A stretch of DNA of 64,000 nt from Bacillus altitudinis 41KF2b (GCF_000691145.1 NZ_ASJC01000001.1:62001-126000); one strand, 5' to 3'. Shown: positions 28,732 to 38,752, counted from the stretch's first letter. Program-made: numbers and translations. Notes: a model not told the origin generated them from the sequence alone.

Positions 28732-29879
28732 GTCATCTTTTTCAAACATACGGACGGTGGAATGTTGAAATTAAAGAGGCAGAAGGTTCTTGGGCAGTTG
28801 ATACAACTGGGAAAAAATATTTAGACTTTATACAAGGCATTGCGGTCACGAATTTAGGTCACAATCATCCAAAGGTCAATCAAGCCATCAAGAAGCAGCT
28901 TGACGAGGTCTGGCACGTATCAAATCTATTTGAAAATGGACTGCAAGAAAAAGCAGCGGAAAAGCTGGCAGCAAACAGTTCAGGAGATCTCGTATTTTTC
29001 TGCAACAGCGGGGCTGAAGCGAATGAAGGGGCTATCAAATTGGCCCGAAAAGCAACAGGGAAAACAAATATTGTGACGTTTTTGCACTCTTTCCATGGGC
29101 GCACGTATGCTGGTATGGCTGCCACAGGTCAAGATAAAATCAAAACTGGTTTTGGACCGATGCTGGAAGGCTTTCATTATGTACCGTTTAATGACCCTGA
29201 AGCGATTACAGCGTGTGAAATCGATGATGTCGCAGCTGTCATGCTGGAAGTGGTGCAAGGTGAAGGTGGAGTGAATCCAGCTACAGCTGAATTTCTAGAA
29301 GCCGTTCAAACGTTTTGCAAAAAACATCAAGCGCTGCTGATTGTAGATGAAATCCAAACGGGTATTGGGCGAACAGGGACAGCATTTGCCTATGAGCAAT
29401 CGGGACTTGATCCTGATATTATTTCAGCCGCAAAAGGTTTAGGAAATGGGTTTCCAGTCGGTGCAGTGATAGGGAAAAAAGCTTTAGGGGATGCATTTTC
29501 TCCAGGCTCTCATGGCACAACATTTGGTGGCAACATGCTCGCTATGTCAGCTGTGAACGCAACTCTTGATGTGATATTCAAAGAAGACTTTCTTTCAGAA
29601 GTGAAAGAAAAGGGTGCGTATCTCTTAAAGAGACTGCAAGAAGTCAAACAGCTGAATATCGTGAAAGAAGTACGGGGCAAAGGATTAATGGCAGGGATTG
29701 AGTGTCACCAGCCAGTAGGTGATTACATCACAGCCCTTCGAGAGCAAGGTTTGCTGGTGCTTCCAGCTGGTCCGAATGTCATTCGTTTATTACCTCCACT
29801 GAATGTCAAAAAAGTTGAATTGGATCAAGCCATTGAAGCAATCATTCAAGTGTTAGCAAATGAAACAGTAACGGTCTAA
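28728..29879 (+). CDS. argD: Acetylornithine aminotransferase
   Basis: 383 residues from GTG 28728, preceded by AAAGGAGG. Class III PLP aminotransferase: NSGAEANEGAIKLAR, IVDEIQTGIGRTG and the PLP lysine in SAAKGLGNGFPVG. Converts acetylglutamate semialdehyde to acetylornithine. A gap of 69 bases to carA follows. Confidence 0.96.
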   Translation: MSHLFQTYGRWNVEIKEAEGSWAVDTTGKKYLDFIQGIAVTNLGHNHPKVNQAIKKQLDEVWHVSNLFENGLQEKAAEKLAANSSGDLVFFCNSGAEANEGAIKLARKATGKTNIVTFLHSFHGRTYAGMAATGQDKIKTGFGPMLEGFHYVPFNDPEAITACEIDDVAAVMLEVVQGEGGVNPATAEFLEAVQTFCKKHQALLIVDEIQTGIGRTGTAFAYEQSGLDPDIISAAKGLGNGFPVGAVIGKKALGDAFSPGSHGTTFGGNMLAMSAVNATLDVIFKEDFLSEVKEKGAYLLKRLQEVKQLNIVKEVRGKGLMAGIECHQPVGDYITALREQGLLVLPAGPNVIRLLPPLNVKKVELDQAIEAIIQVLANETVTV

Positions 29880-29903
29880 ATTTTTTTGCAACAAAACGTA
29901 TAA

Positions 29904-29934
29904 ACATGCATTTATATTATTAATTATTCAATAC
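29904..29934. promoter_or_regulatory. Possible ARG box before carA
   Basis: AT-rich stretch whose minus strand reads TTGAATAATTAATAAT, resembling an arginine-repressor half-site pair. No convincing -35/-10 pair accompanies it, so the site may act as a secondary AhrC site within the operon. Confidence 0.35.
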
Positions 29935-29948
29935 GGGGTGACACAAGC

Positions 29949-31010
29949 ATGAAAGGTTATTTAAATTTAGAAGATGGAGCCTCTTTTGAAGGAGATCTGA
30001 CAGGAGAAGCTGGCATAACAGGTGAAGTGGTCTTTTTTACAGGGATGACAGGTTATCAAGAGGTGCTCACAGATCCTTCTTATAAAGGACAAATCATTGT
30101 TTTCACATATCCACTCATCGGAAACTACGGGATCAATCATGAAGACTTTGAGAGCAAAAAACCACAAGTAAAAGCGGTCGTTGTCTATGAGGCAGCTGAG
30201 CATTTTTCTCATCACCTTGCAGCTGTAAGCTTAAAAGATTATTTACAGAAGTGGAACATTCCGCTTCTTACACATACAGATACTCGCGCAGTCGTGCAGA
30301 ACATTCGAGCAAATGGAACGATGAATGCAGTGCTTAGTTTAGACGAAAATGAAACGCCGCCTGCAATGAAGCAAGACAATGTGGTTGAGCAGGTCACAGA
30401 AGATGAAGTATACACACAAGGCAGCGGTGAGGAACATGTAGCGCTCATTGATTTTGGCTTTAAAAAATCAATTGCGGACTCACTCGAAGCGCGCGGCTGT
30501 AAAGTCACAGTGATTCCGTACAAACAAATGGAAAAGGTATTTGATATCAAGCCAGATGCGATCCTTTTGTCAAATGGACCTGGAGATCCAAAAACAATGA
30601 AGCCATATTTAAAAACCATTCATGACATCATGATGACCTTCCCGACACTAGGCATTTGCTTAGGTCATCAATTAATTGCTCTTGCGCTTGGCGGGGATAC
30701 GTATAAGCTTCCTTTTGGCCACCGCGGGGCGAATCATCCTGTACAAGATACAGAATCAAAACGTGTCTTTATGACAAGCCAAAATCATAGCTATGTGGTC
30801 AATGAAAAAAGCATGAATGACAAAGAAGTGGACGTCAAATTCCTCCACGTGAATGACGGATCTGTTGAAGGATTCATTCATAAAGAGAAGCTGATTATGT
30901 CCGTTCAATTTCATCCAGAAGCACACCCAGGCCCTGCAGAAAGTGAATGGGTATTCGATGATTTTATTGAGAAAGTGAAACAAGCAAGGAGAGAAGTCGC
31001 ACATGCCTAA
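29949..31010 (+). CDS. carA: Arginine-specific carbamoyl-phosphate synthase, small (glutaminase) subunit
   Basis: 353 residues. The N-terminal CPSase domain is followed by a class I glutamine amidotransferase domain, with the nucleophile in GICLGHQL and the His/Glu pair in QFHPEAHPG. Supplies ammonia to CarB. Location in the arginine operon makes this the arginine-regulated copy; a pyrimidine copy is expected elsewhere. ACGGGGTG precedes ATG 29949. The 3' end overlaps carB by 8 bases. Confidence 0.96.
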   Translation: MKGYLNLEDGASFEGDLTGEAGITGEVVFFTGMTGYQEVLTDPSYKGQIIVFTYPLIGNYGINHEDFESKKPQVKAVVVYEAAEHFSHHLAAVSLKDYLQKWNIPLLTHTDTRAVVQNIRANGTMNAVLSLDENETPPAMKQDNVVEQVTEDEVYTQGSGEEHVALIDFGFKKSIADSLEARGCKVTVIPYKQMEKVFDIKPDAILLSNGPGDPKTMKPYLKTIHDIMMTFPTLGICLGHQLIALALGGDTYKLPFGHRGANHPVQDTESKRVFMTSQNHSYVVNEKSMNDKEVDVKFLHVNDGSVEGFIHKEKLIMSVQFHPEAHPGPAESEWVFDDFIEKVKQARREVAHA

Positions 31011-34000
31011 AGATCAAAGCATACAAACCATTCTAGTCATCGGGTCTGGTCCAATCATCATTGGTCAGGCAGCAGAATTTGATTACTCAGGAACACAAGG
31101 TTGTATGGCCTTAAAAGAAGAAGGCTACAACGTCATCTTAGTGAATAACAACCCAGCAACTATTATGACAGACGAGTCATTTGCTGATGAAATTTATTTT
31201 GAACCGCTTTCAGTTGATTCAGTGACAAGAATCATTGAAAAAGAGAAACCAGATGGTCTTTTAGCCAATCTTGGCGGACAGACAGCTTTAAACCTTGCTG
31301 TCGAGCTAGAAAAAGCCGGTGTGCTGAAAAAGCATGGGGTAAAACTGCTCGGAACGTCAGTTGAAACAATTGAAAACGGTGAAGATCGTGAGAAATTCCG
31401 TGCTCTCATGAAGCATTTGAATGAACCTGTACCAGAAAGTGAAATTGTGGATAATGCGAAAGACGCCCTTCAATTTGCAAAAGAAGTGGGCTTTCCTGTC
31501 ATTCTTCGACCAGCCTACACACTTGGTGGTAAAGGGGGAGGCATCGCTTTAACTGAAGAGGCTTTTGAACCGCTGATTGAAGGTGCTCTTCTAGCGAGTC
31601 CGATTCATCAGTGCTTAGTTGAAAAAAGCATTGCTGGCTTTAAAGAAGTCGAGTATGAGGTCATGAGAGATCGTCAAAATACGTGTATCACTGTATGTAA
31701 CATGGAAAATATCGATCCAGTTGGTGTGCATACAGGTGACTCGATTGTCGTTGCGCCGTCACAGACATTAACGGATCAGGATTATCAAATGCTCCGCTCA
31801 GCGAGCTTAAAAATTATTTCAGCGCTTGATGTCGTTGGCGGCTGTAATATCCAATTCGCTCTCGATCCACTCAGCAAAGAATATTTTGTCATTGAGGTCA
31901 ACCCTCGGGTCAGCCGGTCTTCTGCTCTTGCATCGAAAGCAACAGGCTATCCGATTGCCAAAATGGCGGCAAAACTTGCGGTCGGTTATACACTAGATGA
32001 ATTGAAAAATCCGCTTACAGGAACAACGTATGCTAGCTTTGAACCGGCACTCGATTATGTCGTGGTGAAATTCCCGCGCTGGCCGTTCGATAAATTTAAA
32101 CAGGCAGACCGGAAATTAGGCACAAAAATGAAGGCGACTGGTGAAGTCATGGCGATTGACCGTAATTTAGAATCTGCCATTCAAAAAGCAGTCGCATCAC
32201 TTGAAATCAAAACAAAGGGCTTCCACTTGCCTGAACTGAAAGAACATTCGACTGAACAATTATTTGAATTAATCAAAACACCGGACGATCGCCGTTTCTT
32301 CGCTGTCATGGAGCTGCTTTCCAGACAAGAAACCGTTGAAACGATTCATGAAACGACGAAGATTGATCTGTTTTTCTTACATGTTTTCAAGAATATGATC
32401 ACACTCGAACAAGAATTGAAGAATCATCAGGGGACGCTATCCAAAGACACCTTAAGAAAAGTGAAGGAAAAAGGCTTTCTTGATGAAACAATCGCTTCTC
32501 TGACGGATCGCAGTGAACAAGATATCAGACAGCTTCGCCAAGAGTATGGCATTGCCGCTTCATTTAAAATTGTCGATACATGTGCGGCTGAATTCGATGC
32601 AAAAACGAATTACTTCTATTCAACGTACTTTGGCAAAAGTGATGGAGAGCATCAAGAGAAAACAAAGCAGCGTGCACTCATCATTGGCTCCGGTCCGATT
32701 CGAATTGGTCAGGGAGTTGAGTTTGATTATAGTGCCGTTCACGGCGTTCTTACTCTACAAAAGCTTGGATTTGAAACCATCATGATGAACAACAATCCAG
32801 AAACGGTTAGTACCGATTATGAGATTGCAGATCGTTTATACTTTGAGCCGATCACGTTGGAACATATTTTAAACGTAGTTGAAGCGGAGCAAATTGATTT
32901 TGTCATCGTTCAATTTGGCGGGCAGACAGCAATCAATGTGGCGGAAGGTTTAGAAAAAGCCGGCGTTACCTTGTTAGGCACGTCCTTTGACACACTAGAT
33001 GCATTAGAAGATCGCGATTTATTCTATCAGCTTCTTGATGAACTGAATCTTCCTCATGCAAAAGGAGATACAGCTCATTCAAAAGAAGAAGCACTGGGGC
33101 ATGCTGCAAGCATCGGGTACCCTGTTCTTATTCGTCCATCATATGTCATTGGGGGAATGGGCATGATCGTTGTCCATACAGAAGCTCAATTGGCAGCAAT
33201 ACTTGATCAGCCAGATCATTTACCTTATCCGATCTTAATTGATGAGTACGTCACTGGAAAAGAAGTGGAAGTGGATCTCATTTCAGACGGAAAGACGACA
33301 TTCATTCCAACAATCGTTGAGCATATTGAAAAAGCGGGCGTACACTCAGGTGACAGCTTTGCCATCTTGCCAAGTGTCTCTATTAGTGAAGACATCAAAG
33401 AGCAGGTGTATAACGCTTCTGAACAAATCGCAAAGAAATTAGCTTTTAAAGGCATCATGAATATTCAATTTGTGATGAAAGGGAACCAGGCGCTCGTATT
33501 AGAGGTGAATCCTCGGGCAAGCCGGACTGTTCCAGTTGTAAGTAAAGTCATGGGTGTTGACATGATCCCAATGGCGACACAGCTGTTAGCTGGTGCAACG
33601 CTTGAAGAATTGAATCCTGTAACGAAGAATAAGGGGGGCACAGCTGTTAAATTCCCAGTCTTCTCCTCACATGCCATTCAAGATATCGATTTAAAGCTCA
33701 CACCTGAAATGAAAGCGACGGGTGAAGGAATGTGTGTTGGAAAGAACGTCGAAAGCGCTTTGAAAAAAGTGTTTGCGCCGATCTGGCAACAGAAAGGGAC
33801 CCTCTATATTCATGGCAGTGAATTACTCATAGATGAAGCTACACGAGCAGGCTTTAACGTCTGGACTGGCAGCTTTGAATCGTGGCTGCAACAAGACGAT
33901 AAATCGCTTCACATTCATTTAGGTGATGATGAAGAGGCAAAAGAACAGCGTGTAAAAGCACTCACACATGGTGTTCAAGTTCTAACCGAATATGAAACAG

Positions 34001-34083
34001 CGCAAGCGTTCCTGCAAGGAAAAGATGGAGATGTATCACCAGTATCTCTCCACGAATTATATAAAAAGGAAGTGACGGCATGA
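31003..34083 (+). CDS. carB: Arginine-specific carbamoyl-phosphate synthase, large subunit
   Basis: 1026 residues made of two duplicated ATP-grasp halves, recognisable by paired motifs GSGPIIIGQAAEFDYSG (about residue 13) and GSGPIRIGQGVEFDYS (about 562), plus paired EVNPR motifs. The C-terminal MGS-like domain is short (about 930-1026). Makes carbamoyl phosphate for ArgF. ATG 31003 lies in carA after AGGAGAG. Confidence 0.97.
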   Translation: MPKDQSIQTILVIGSGPIIIGQAAEFDYSGTQGCMALKEEGYNVILVNNNPATIMTDESFADEIYFEPLSVDSVTRIIEKEKPDGLLANLGGQTALNLAVELEKAGVLKKHGVKLLGTSVETIENGEDREKFRALMKHLNEPVPESEIVDNAKDALQFAKEVGFPVILRPAYTLGGKGGGIALTEEAFEPLIEGALLASPIHQCLVEKSIAGFKEVEYEVMRDRQNTCITVCNMENIDPVGVHTGDSIVVAPSQTLTDQDYQMLRSASLKIISALDVVGGCNIQFALDPLSKEYFVIEVNPRVSRSSALASKATGYPIAKMAAKLAVGYTLDELKNPLTGTTYASFEPALDYVVVKFPRWPFDKFKQADRKLGTKMKATGEVMAIDRNLESAIQKAVASLEIKTKGFHLPELKEHSTEQLFELIKTPDDRRFFAVMELLSRQETVETIHETTKIDLFFLHVFKNMITLEQELKNHQGTLSKDTLRKVKEKGFLDETIASLTDRSEQDIRQLRQEYGIAASFKIVDTCAAEFDAKTNYFYSTYFGKSDGEHQEKTKQRALIIGSGPIRIGQGVEFDYSAVHGVLTLQKLGFETIMMNNNPETVSTDYEIADRLYFEPITLEHILNVVEAEQIDFVIVQFGGQTAINVAEGLEKAGVTLLGTSFDTLDALEDRDLFYQLLDELNLPHAKGDTAHSKEEALGHAASIGYPVLIRPSYVIGGMGMIVVHTEAQLAAILDQPDHLPYPILIDEYVTGKEVEVDLISDGKTTFIPTIVEHIEKAGVHSGDSFAILPSVSISEDIKEQVYNASEQIAKKLAFKGIMNIQFVMKGNQALVLEVNPRASRTVPVVSKVMGVDMIPMATQLLAGATLEELNPVTKNKGGTAVKFPVFSSHAIQDIDLKLTPEMKATGEGMCVGKNVESALKKVFAPIWQQKGTLYIHGSELLIDEATRAGFNVWTGSFESWLQQDDKSLHIHLGDDEEAKEQRVKALTHGVQVLTEYETAQAFLQGKDGDVSPVSLHELYKKEVTA

Positions 34084-35030
34084 GCCAAGTCGACGTGCAA
34101 CCGGCATTATACGGAAAAGACTTTTTATCGTTAAAAGACTTTTCGATCAATGATATTGCGTACTTAATTGAAAAAGCAGAAGAAATGAAACAACATCCAT
34201 ATCAAGATTTATTCAAAGGAAAAACATTAGCGATGATCTTTGAAAAATCTTCAACTAGAACCCGTGTCTCGTTTGAAGCGGGCATGACGCAGCTAGGCGG
34301 ACATGCGCTCTTCCTCAGCTCAAATGATCTGCAAATTGGCAGAGGAGAAACGATTGGTGATACAGCGCAGGTGCTGTCTGGGTATGTAGATGGCATTATG
34401 ATTCGAACCTTTGAACATGAGAAGGTAGAAGAACTTGCAAAATACGCCTCTATTCCAGTGATCAACGGACTAACGGACTACTCTCATCCATGTCAGGCAC
34501 TGGCTGATTTACTGACGATTAAAGAAGCGAAAGGCACACTAAAAGGTGTGAAAGTGGCGTACATCGGTGATGGGAATAATGTGGCTCATTCCTTAATGGT
34601 CGGCTGCGCGCAGTTAGGCTGTGACATTGCCGTTGCATCACCAAAAGGCTATGAACCTCTTCAAGAGGTGACAGACACTGCCCGGGAGTTTGCAAAACAA
34701 TCAGGCGCAGAAGTCATCGTCACAACAGATGCAGTAGCTGCTGTTCAGGATGCAGATGTCATTTATTCAGACGTATTTACAAGCATGGGGCAGGAAGCTG
34801 AAACAGAGAAACGTCTAGCTGAATTTAAAGAATATCAAGTCAATGAGGAACTCATGCAACATGCAGCAGCAGATTATATCTTCCTTCATTGTCTGCCGGC
34901 ACACCGCGGAGAAGAAGTGACGGCTGATATCATTGATGGACCACACTCTAAAGTATTCCAGCAGGCAGAAAATCGCCTGCATGTGCAAAAAGCGTTAATC
35001 AAAGAGCTCATGTATCAACAACCTAAATAA
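34080..35030 (+). CDS. argF: Ornithine carbamoyltransferase
   Basis: 316 residues. Carbamoyl-phosphate site SSTRTRVSFE, ornithine-side motif HCLPAHRGEE, and the domain-linking HPCQALADL. Uses CarAB product to make citrulline. Overlaps carB by 4 bases (ATGA). Last gene of the arginine operon, with a terminator just after. Confidence 0.97.
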   Translation: MSQVDVQPALYGKDFLSLKDFSINDIAYLIEKAEEMKQHPYQDLFKGKTLAMIFEKSSTRTRVSFEAGMTQLGGHALFLSSNDLQIGRGETIGDTAQVLSGYVDGIMIRTFEHEKVEELAKYASIPVINGLTDYSHPCQALADLLTIKEAKGTLKGVKVAYIGDGNNVAHSLMVGCAQLGCDIAVASPKGYEPLQEVTDTAREFAKQSGAEVIVTTDAVAAVQDADVIYSDVFTSMGQEAETEKRLAEFKEYQVNEELMQHAAADYIFLHCLPAHRGEEVTADIIDGPHSKVFQQAENRLHVQKALIKELMYQQPK

Positions 35031-35035
35031 ATCAC

Positions 35036-35069
35036 AAGTGTCCCTGTCTCGACTGAGCAGGGACTTTTT
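35036..35069 (+). terminator. Terminator of the arginine operon
   Basis: AAGTGTCCCTG and CAGGGACTTTTT arms with a loop of about 9 bases, T run after. Confidence 0.85.
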
Positions 35070-35079
35070 ACATGTTGGA

Positions 35080-35108
35080 TTGGAGAGACAATGGACGGGA
35101 CATAATAA
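35080..35108 (+). promoter_or_regulatory. Candidate yjzC promoter
   Basis: TTGGAG, 17 bases, TAATAA, ending 25 bases before the yjzC ATG. Confidence 0.45.
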
Positions 35109-35133
35109 CATCAATCGAGAAAGGAGGATGGAA

Positions 35134-35313
35134 ATGGGTCAACAGCATCAGTTTAAATCTGGTAATAAGGCACCTAATAATGGTGTTTATATCGAAATCG
35201 GTGAGACCGGTAGTATGGTGAAAGATCCTTTAAAGATAAAGCTTAAAGCAGGAGACGTCTTTCCAGATAACTCGAACCATAACCGCGTTTGGACTTACCA
35301 AAGAAAGCCGTAA
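35134..35313 (+). CDS. yjzC: YjzC-family small protein
   Basis: 59 residues from ATG 35134 after AAAGGAGG. Starts GQQHQFKSGNKAPNNG and ends in a basic tail, as in the short YjzC/YjzC-like proteins following argF in Bacillus. Function unknown. Confidence 0.85.
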   Translation: MGQQHQFKSGNKAPNNGVYIEIGETGSMVKDPLKIKLKAGDVFPDNSNHNRVWTYQRKP

Positions 35314-35346
35314 GCAATTGACTAAGAGTCCATATGAATAAGTCTT

Positions 35347-35374
35347 TAGAGGCATGTGTCATGCCTCTTTTTTC
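35347..35374 (+). terminator. yjzC terminator
   Basis: AGAGGCATG and CATGCCTCT arms around TGT, then TTTTTT. Confidence 0.88.
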
Positions 35375-35482
35375 TTTATAATAAAAAACAATTAAGTTCC
35401 AATTTTCAAATAAATAGTATGAAAAAAAGAAAGTTTAAGGTAAAATATGTAAGAATAGTATAAGGTTGAAAGGATTTGTGTG

Positions 35483-36748
35483 ATGGAAAAGATGAATCTC
35501 AGTGAAAGTGTTTGGAATAAACGCTTCACCTCATTGTTCATATCAAGACTCATAAAAAATACAGGAGAAAGTTTTGCTTTTACATCCGTTCTTTGGTTAT
35601 TGATTTTAAGAGGGGATGGAGCGCTCGGTACCGGACTTCTTCTAGCAGTGACAGTTCTTCCTTCATCATTGTTGGCCCCAATACTAGGACCTCTTATGAA
35701 AAGACACCATTTATCTAAATGGATGTTTGCTTCAGATGTCATTCGAGCAACCATTGTACTCATTATTCCACTACTGCATTTTTCGCACATATTGCCTCTA
35801 TGGTTATTGATCTCATTAATGGTTATTCAATCGGCAACAGGTGCAGCCTATAACCCGGCTTCTGTGGCTATCCTTCCGCAGATTGTTCCAAAGCATCTCA
35901 TTCAAAAAGCAAATGCGATCCTGCAATCATCTTTTGAAATTGTCGCACTTGCTGCGGTGATGGTCGCTGGTCTTTTGGTCAAATTAATTGGACCTGCAGA
36001 TACGCTCCTGATCACCACTGCTTTATTCATCATATCGGGCTTGTTCATTATTGGCGTTAAACTCCAAAAGTCAGATGCAGAAAAAGCAGCAGACATTAAA
36101 CAAGCAAAGAATACATATCTGTATAACTTAAAAAGAGGCTTTCTAGTCGTTAAAAATCATCATATTTTATTTGCACTGACCCTTTATTGTATTTTAATGA
36201 ATGTCGCCGCAGCTCCGTGGCAGGCATTATCCGCTGTATATGTAGCAGAAGCGCTGCAAAGTGATTCAATGGTGTATTCCATTTTAAGAGGTGTCGCCGC
36301 AGTTGGTGCGTTTATGATGGGCTTTGCACTGGCGAAGGTGAAAATCAAAAGATTCGGCTTGTTCTTTATTGTCGCAGGCATGATTGAAGGAGCTGCATTC
36401 TTTATCACTGGAATGAGTACATGGCTTCCAGTCGTTCTTCTAGCTTCCTTTATTTTTGGTGCAGCCGTCAGTGCAATCAATGTCCCAGAGATGGTCATTA
36501 TTCAAACGTCTGTTGACCAAGAAGATCAGCCGCAAGTATATGCCGTGATCAATGCGTCATCGAATGTCTTTCTCCCGCTTGCAGCCGTCATATCGGGCGT
36601 CCTGGCAGAACGCTTTGGAGCAGGACCTGTCATTGCGGGGGGTGGTGTGCTTGAAATTTTATCAGGCATCGCGATCTTCCTGTTCACAGGGCTAGCGAAA
36701 AGCCATTTGTCAGCAGACAAACAGAAGTCCGAAACGGTTGAGGTGTAA
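35483..36748 (+). CDS. MFS transporter
   Basis: 421 residues from ATG 35483 (GAAAGGA upstream; GTG 35480 is closer). About 12 hydrophobic segments; the loop GPLMKRHHLSKW between helices 2 and 3 is the MFS signature position, and the sequence resembles the MFS_3/macrolide-efflux subgroup. B. subtilis has no gene here between yjzC and yjzD, so it is an addition at this locus. Substrate unknown; it has its own terminator. Confidence 0.85.
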   Translation: MEKMNLSESVWNKRFTSLFISRLIKNTGESFAFTSVLWLLILRGDGALGTGLLLAVTVLPSSLLAPILGPLMKRHHLSKWMFASDVIRATIVLIIPLLHFSHILPLWLLISLMVIQSATGAAYNPASVAILPQIVPKHLIQKANAILQSSFEIVALAAVMVAGLLVKLIGPADTLLITTALFIISGLFIIGVKLQKSDAEKAADIKQAKNTYLYNLKRGFLVVKNHHILFALTLYCILMNVAAAPWQALSAVYVAEALQSDSMVYSILRGVAAVGAFMMGFALAKVKIKRFGLFFIVAGMIEGAAFFITGMSTWLPVVLLASFIFGAAVSAINVPEMVIIQTSVDQEDQPQVYAVINASSNVFLPLAAVISGVLAERFGAGPVIAGGGVLEILSGIAIFLFTGLAKSHLSADKQKSETVEV

Positions 36749-36751
36749 CTC

Positions 36752-36785
36752 AAAAAACCCCCTGTAATTGACGGCAGGGGGTTTT
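36752..36785 (+). terminator. MFS gene terminator
   Basis: AAAACCCCCTG and CAGGGGGTTTT arms with a 9-base loop. Confidence 0.9.
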
Positions 36786-36826
36786 AGCGTGCGCTCTCAA
36801 CTTCTGGTCATCATTCTGAAAAAAAG

Positions 36827-36861
36827 AAAAAGAGCTAACCTCAAATCATTAGCTCTTTTTC
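36827..36861 (-). terminator. yjzD terminator
   Basis: AAAAAGAGCTAA and TTAGCTCTTTTT arms around 10 bases; it converges with the MFS terminator. Confidence 0.85.
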
Positions 36862-36868
36862 ACCAATA

Positions 36869-37063
36869 TTAAGAATGTTCTGTTGAACTTTCTGTTTCTT
36901 TCATTGGACTTACTTCAGCAAAGATGAATAAAATAACCGTAAACACTATGGCAAGAATGGAAGTTAACGTAAAATCATAAGCAGCTCCATTCATAGATGC
37001 AACGATGTAACCAGCCATATGTGTCAGCAGAAAAGTCCAAATGAGGGTGATAATGTAATGCAT
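36869..37063 (-). CDS. yjzD: Small membrane protein YjzD (DUF2929)
   Basis: 64 residues with two membrane helices (about 4-22 and 32-52) and a short acidic tail. Between argF and yjaU on the opposite strand, as B. subtilis yjzD. ATG 37063 has GGACGGTGG upstream. Function unknown. Confidence 0.82.
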   Translation of the reverse strand: MHYIITLIWTFLLTHMAGYIVASMNGAAYDFTLTSILAIVFTVILFIFAEVSPMKETESSTEHS

Positions 37064-37147
37064 TATTCCACCGTCCTTTATGTAACAATCTATTGACTAT
37101 CATACCATAGATACGAGTTCAGAGAAAAGACTGTTTTCCGCCTTTAT

Positions 37148-37176
37148 GTGACCATTTTGAGACCTTCTACTATAAA
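37148..37176 (+). promoter_or_regulatory. Candidate yjaU promoter
   Basis: GTGACC, 17 bases, TATAAA, about 100 bases before the yjaU start. Confidence 0.4.
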
Positions 37177-37275
37177 AATAAAAAGAATTCTTCTGTCTTT
37201 AGGGGATTTCCTTATTCCTACAAGAGTTGTTGTTCATATCATAGAAAGCAGAATCACTGAAAGGAGGCTGGCCAT

Positions 37276-38016
37276 ATGGGTGTAAGCGAACGTTTTTTCC
37301 AGCTTGGTTCCCAGTGGAACGTCATTCACCTTCCTCAAAAACCAAATGGCTTTGGCATTCTAATCCTCGGTGACCGAAATCACTTTGTGCAGGAAAATAC
37401 ATCATTCTGGCTTCAGCATTACGGAAGAAACCAGCTATTAACTGCTTTAAAGGATGAAGGATATACATTGTTTAATAGTCATCTTCATGGGAATCACTGG
37501 GGATGTGAAGATGCTGTTTTTAGTGCGAAACAGCTTGTTCATCACACATTAAAACAAGAAATATTAAACCGGGAAATTCATGTGCTGGCAGAGGGAATGG
37601 GCGCACTTGTCGCCATGAGTCTTGCCGAAGAAATGCCAGAAGTGCTAAGGTCTATAGCCATGATGAATCCATGTTTACACCTGCAAGCACAAAGAGAAAG
37701 AGAAAAGGAACACAAATTCTTCTACAAACAGTTCATGAAAGAACTCGCACAGAGCTATGGGTGCTCTGCAAAGGAAGCAGAAACGTATCCACTTCCTTCT
37801 TGCCCCGTTCATTCAGCTCATGTACCGATTCATATATGGCAGAGACTAAACGGCGCACCGTATGCCTATGAACTACATGCAAAGCCTTTTATTGATCAAC
37901 ATATGATGAATCCAGACCATTGTCAGATGGACCTCACCTTGCATATGTTTGATCATCCAAGAAGAATCTTTCAGTCCATTCACAAGTTTTATAAATCGCA
38001 TGAAAGAGAATTGTAA
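37276..38016 (+). CDS. yjaU: Alpha/beta-hydrolase-like protein YjaU
   Basis: 246 residues from ATG 37276 after AAAGGAGG. The AEGMGA segment sits where an alpha/beta hydrolase nucleophile elbow would be but has Met instead of Ser, so hydrolase activity is doubtful. Synteny (yjaU, yjaV, med, comZ) is as in B. subtilis. Function unknown. Confidence 0.85.
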   Translation: MGVSERFFQLGSQWNVIHLPQKPNGFGILILGDRNHFVQENTSFWLQHYGRNQLLTALKDEGYTLFNSHLHGNHWGCEDAVFSAKQLVHHTLKQEILNREIHVLAEGMGALVAMSLAEEMPEVLRSIAMMNPCLHLQAQREREKEHKFFYKQFMKELAQSYGCSAKEAETYPLPSCPVHSAHVPIHIWQRLNGAPYAYELHAKPFIDQHMMNPDHCQMDLTLHMFDHPRRIFQSIHKFYKSHEREL

Positions 38017-38032
38017 TGAATAGGATGATAAC

Positions 38033-38062
38033 AGCCCTTCATGGAAAGGGCTCTTCTTTTTA
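38033..38062 (+). terminator. Weak terminator after yjaU
   Basis: AGCCCTT and AAGGGCT arms with a 6-base loop and T-rich tail. It lies 20-50 bases before yjaV, so read-through is possible. Confidence 0.6.
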
Positions 38063-38091
38063 TTCGATATGCTAAAAAAGGGGACATGAAC

Positions 38092-38667
38092 ATGGAAACA
38101 GGACTGATCATAGGTGCAGATGAATTTCTTGGACTGACACTTTGTGAATATATGATGAAAGAGGGCATACAAGTGGATATCACATATCCTAAGGAGCAGT
38201 CAGAGGAGCAAAAAATGTTATTAGAAGAGCGGATGATGTGGCTCGGCCGCAATGATCTTGTCCGCGTTATTGATGGTCAAGATAGGAAAGAGGCATATGA
38301 CCTGATCTTTTTTCAATCAGATGATTCAATGAACAGAGAGACAGACCTCGAAGCGAAGCATGGCATATACCGCTTGTTTTACGAAGAACCCGAAAGCCAT
38401 TCGCATGAACAAAGCGTTTCGGCTGTTATCCTTCCACGCATGTTTGGTCCGTGGACACTCCATGAAGAGAGACGAATAAAGGATGATCACACATTTTTTG
38501 TAGAAGATGTCGCAAAGGAGCTTTTAAAGTGGGCACGGACTGATCAAAGGGAGGAAATGATCCATCAATTGAAGGTAGAAAGACAAACAGATGACAAACA
38601 AGCAGAAGAAATCATAGTAGAATGGAAAAGACAAAACTCAACATTTTTCGACAAAAAGCAAGAATGA
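38092..38667 (+). CDS. yjaV: YjaV, Rossmann-like protein of unknown function
   Basis: 191 residues from ATG 38092, which has AAGGGG at 8 bases; ATG 38086 is too close to it. The N terminus METGLIIGADEFLGLTL resembles a degenerate NAD(P)-binding fold of epimerase type, without the full catalytic motifs. Lies just upstream of med as in B. subtilis. Confidence 0.82.
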   Translation: METGLIIGADEFLGLTLCEYMMKEGIQVDITYPKEQSEEQKMLLEERMMWLGRNDLVRVIDGQDRKEAYDLIFFQSDDSMNRETDLEAKHGIYRLFYEEPESHSHEQSVSAVILPRMFGPWTLHEERRIKDDHTFFVEDVAKELLKWARTDQREEMIHQLKVERQTDDKQAEEIIVEWKRQNSTFFDKKQE

Positions 38668-38752
38668 TCTTCCATCTTATCTTTTTTCAGTATAAAATAA
38701 ACCTATATTTAACATACAGGTTCATGCCTGCGTGTTGCAAAGGGAGTTGAAC

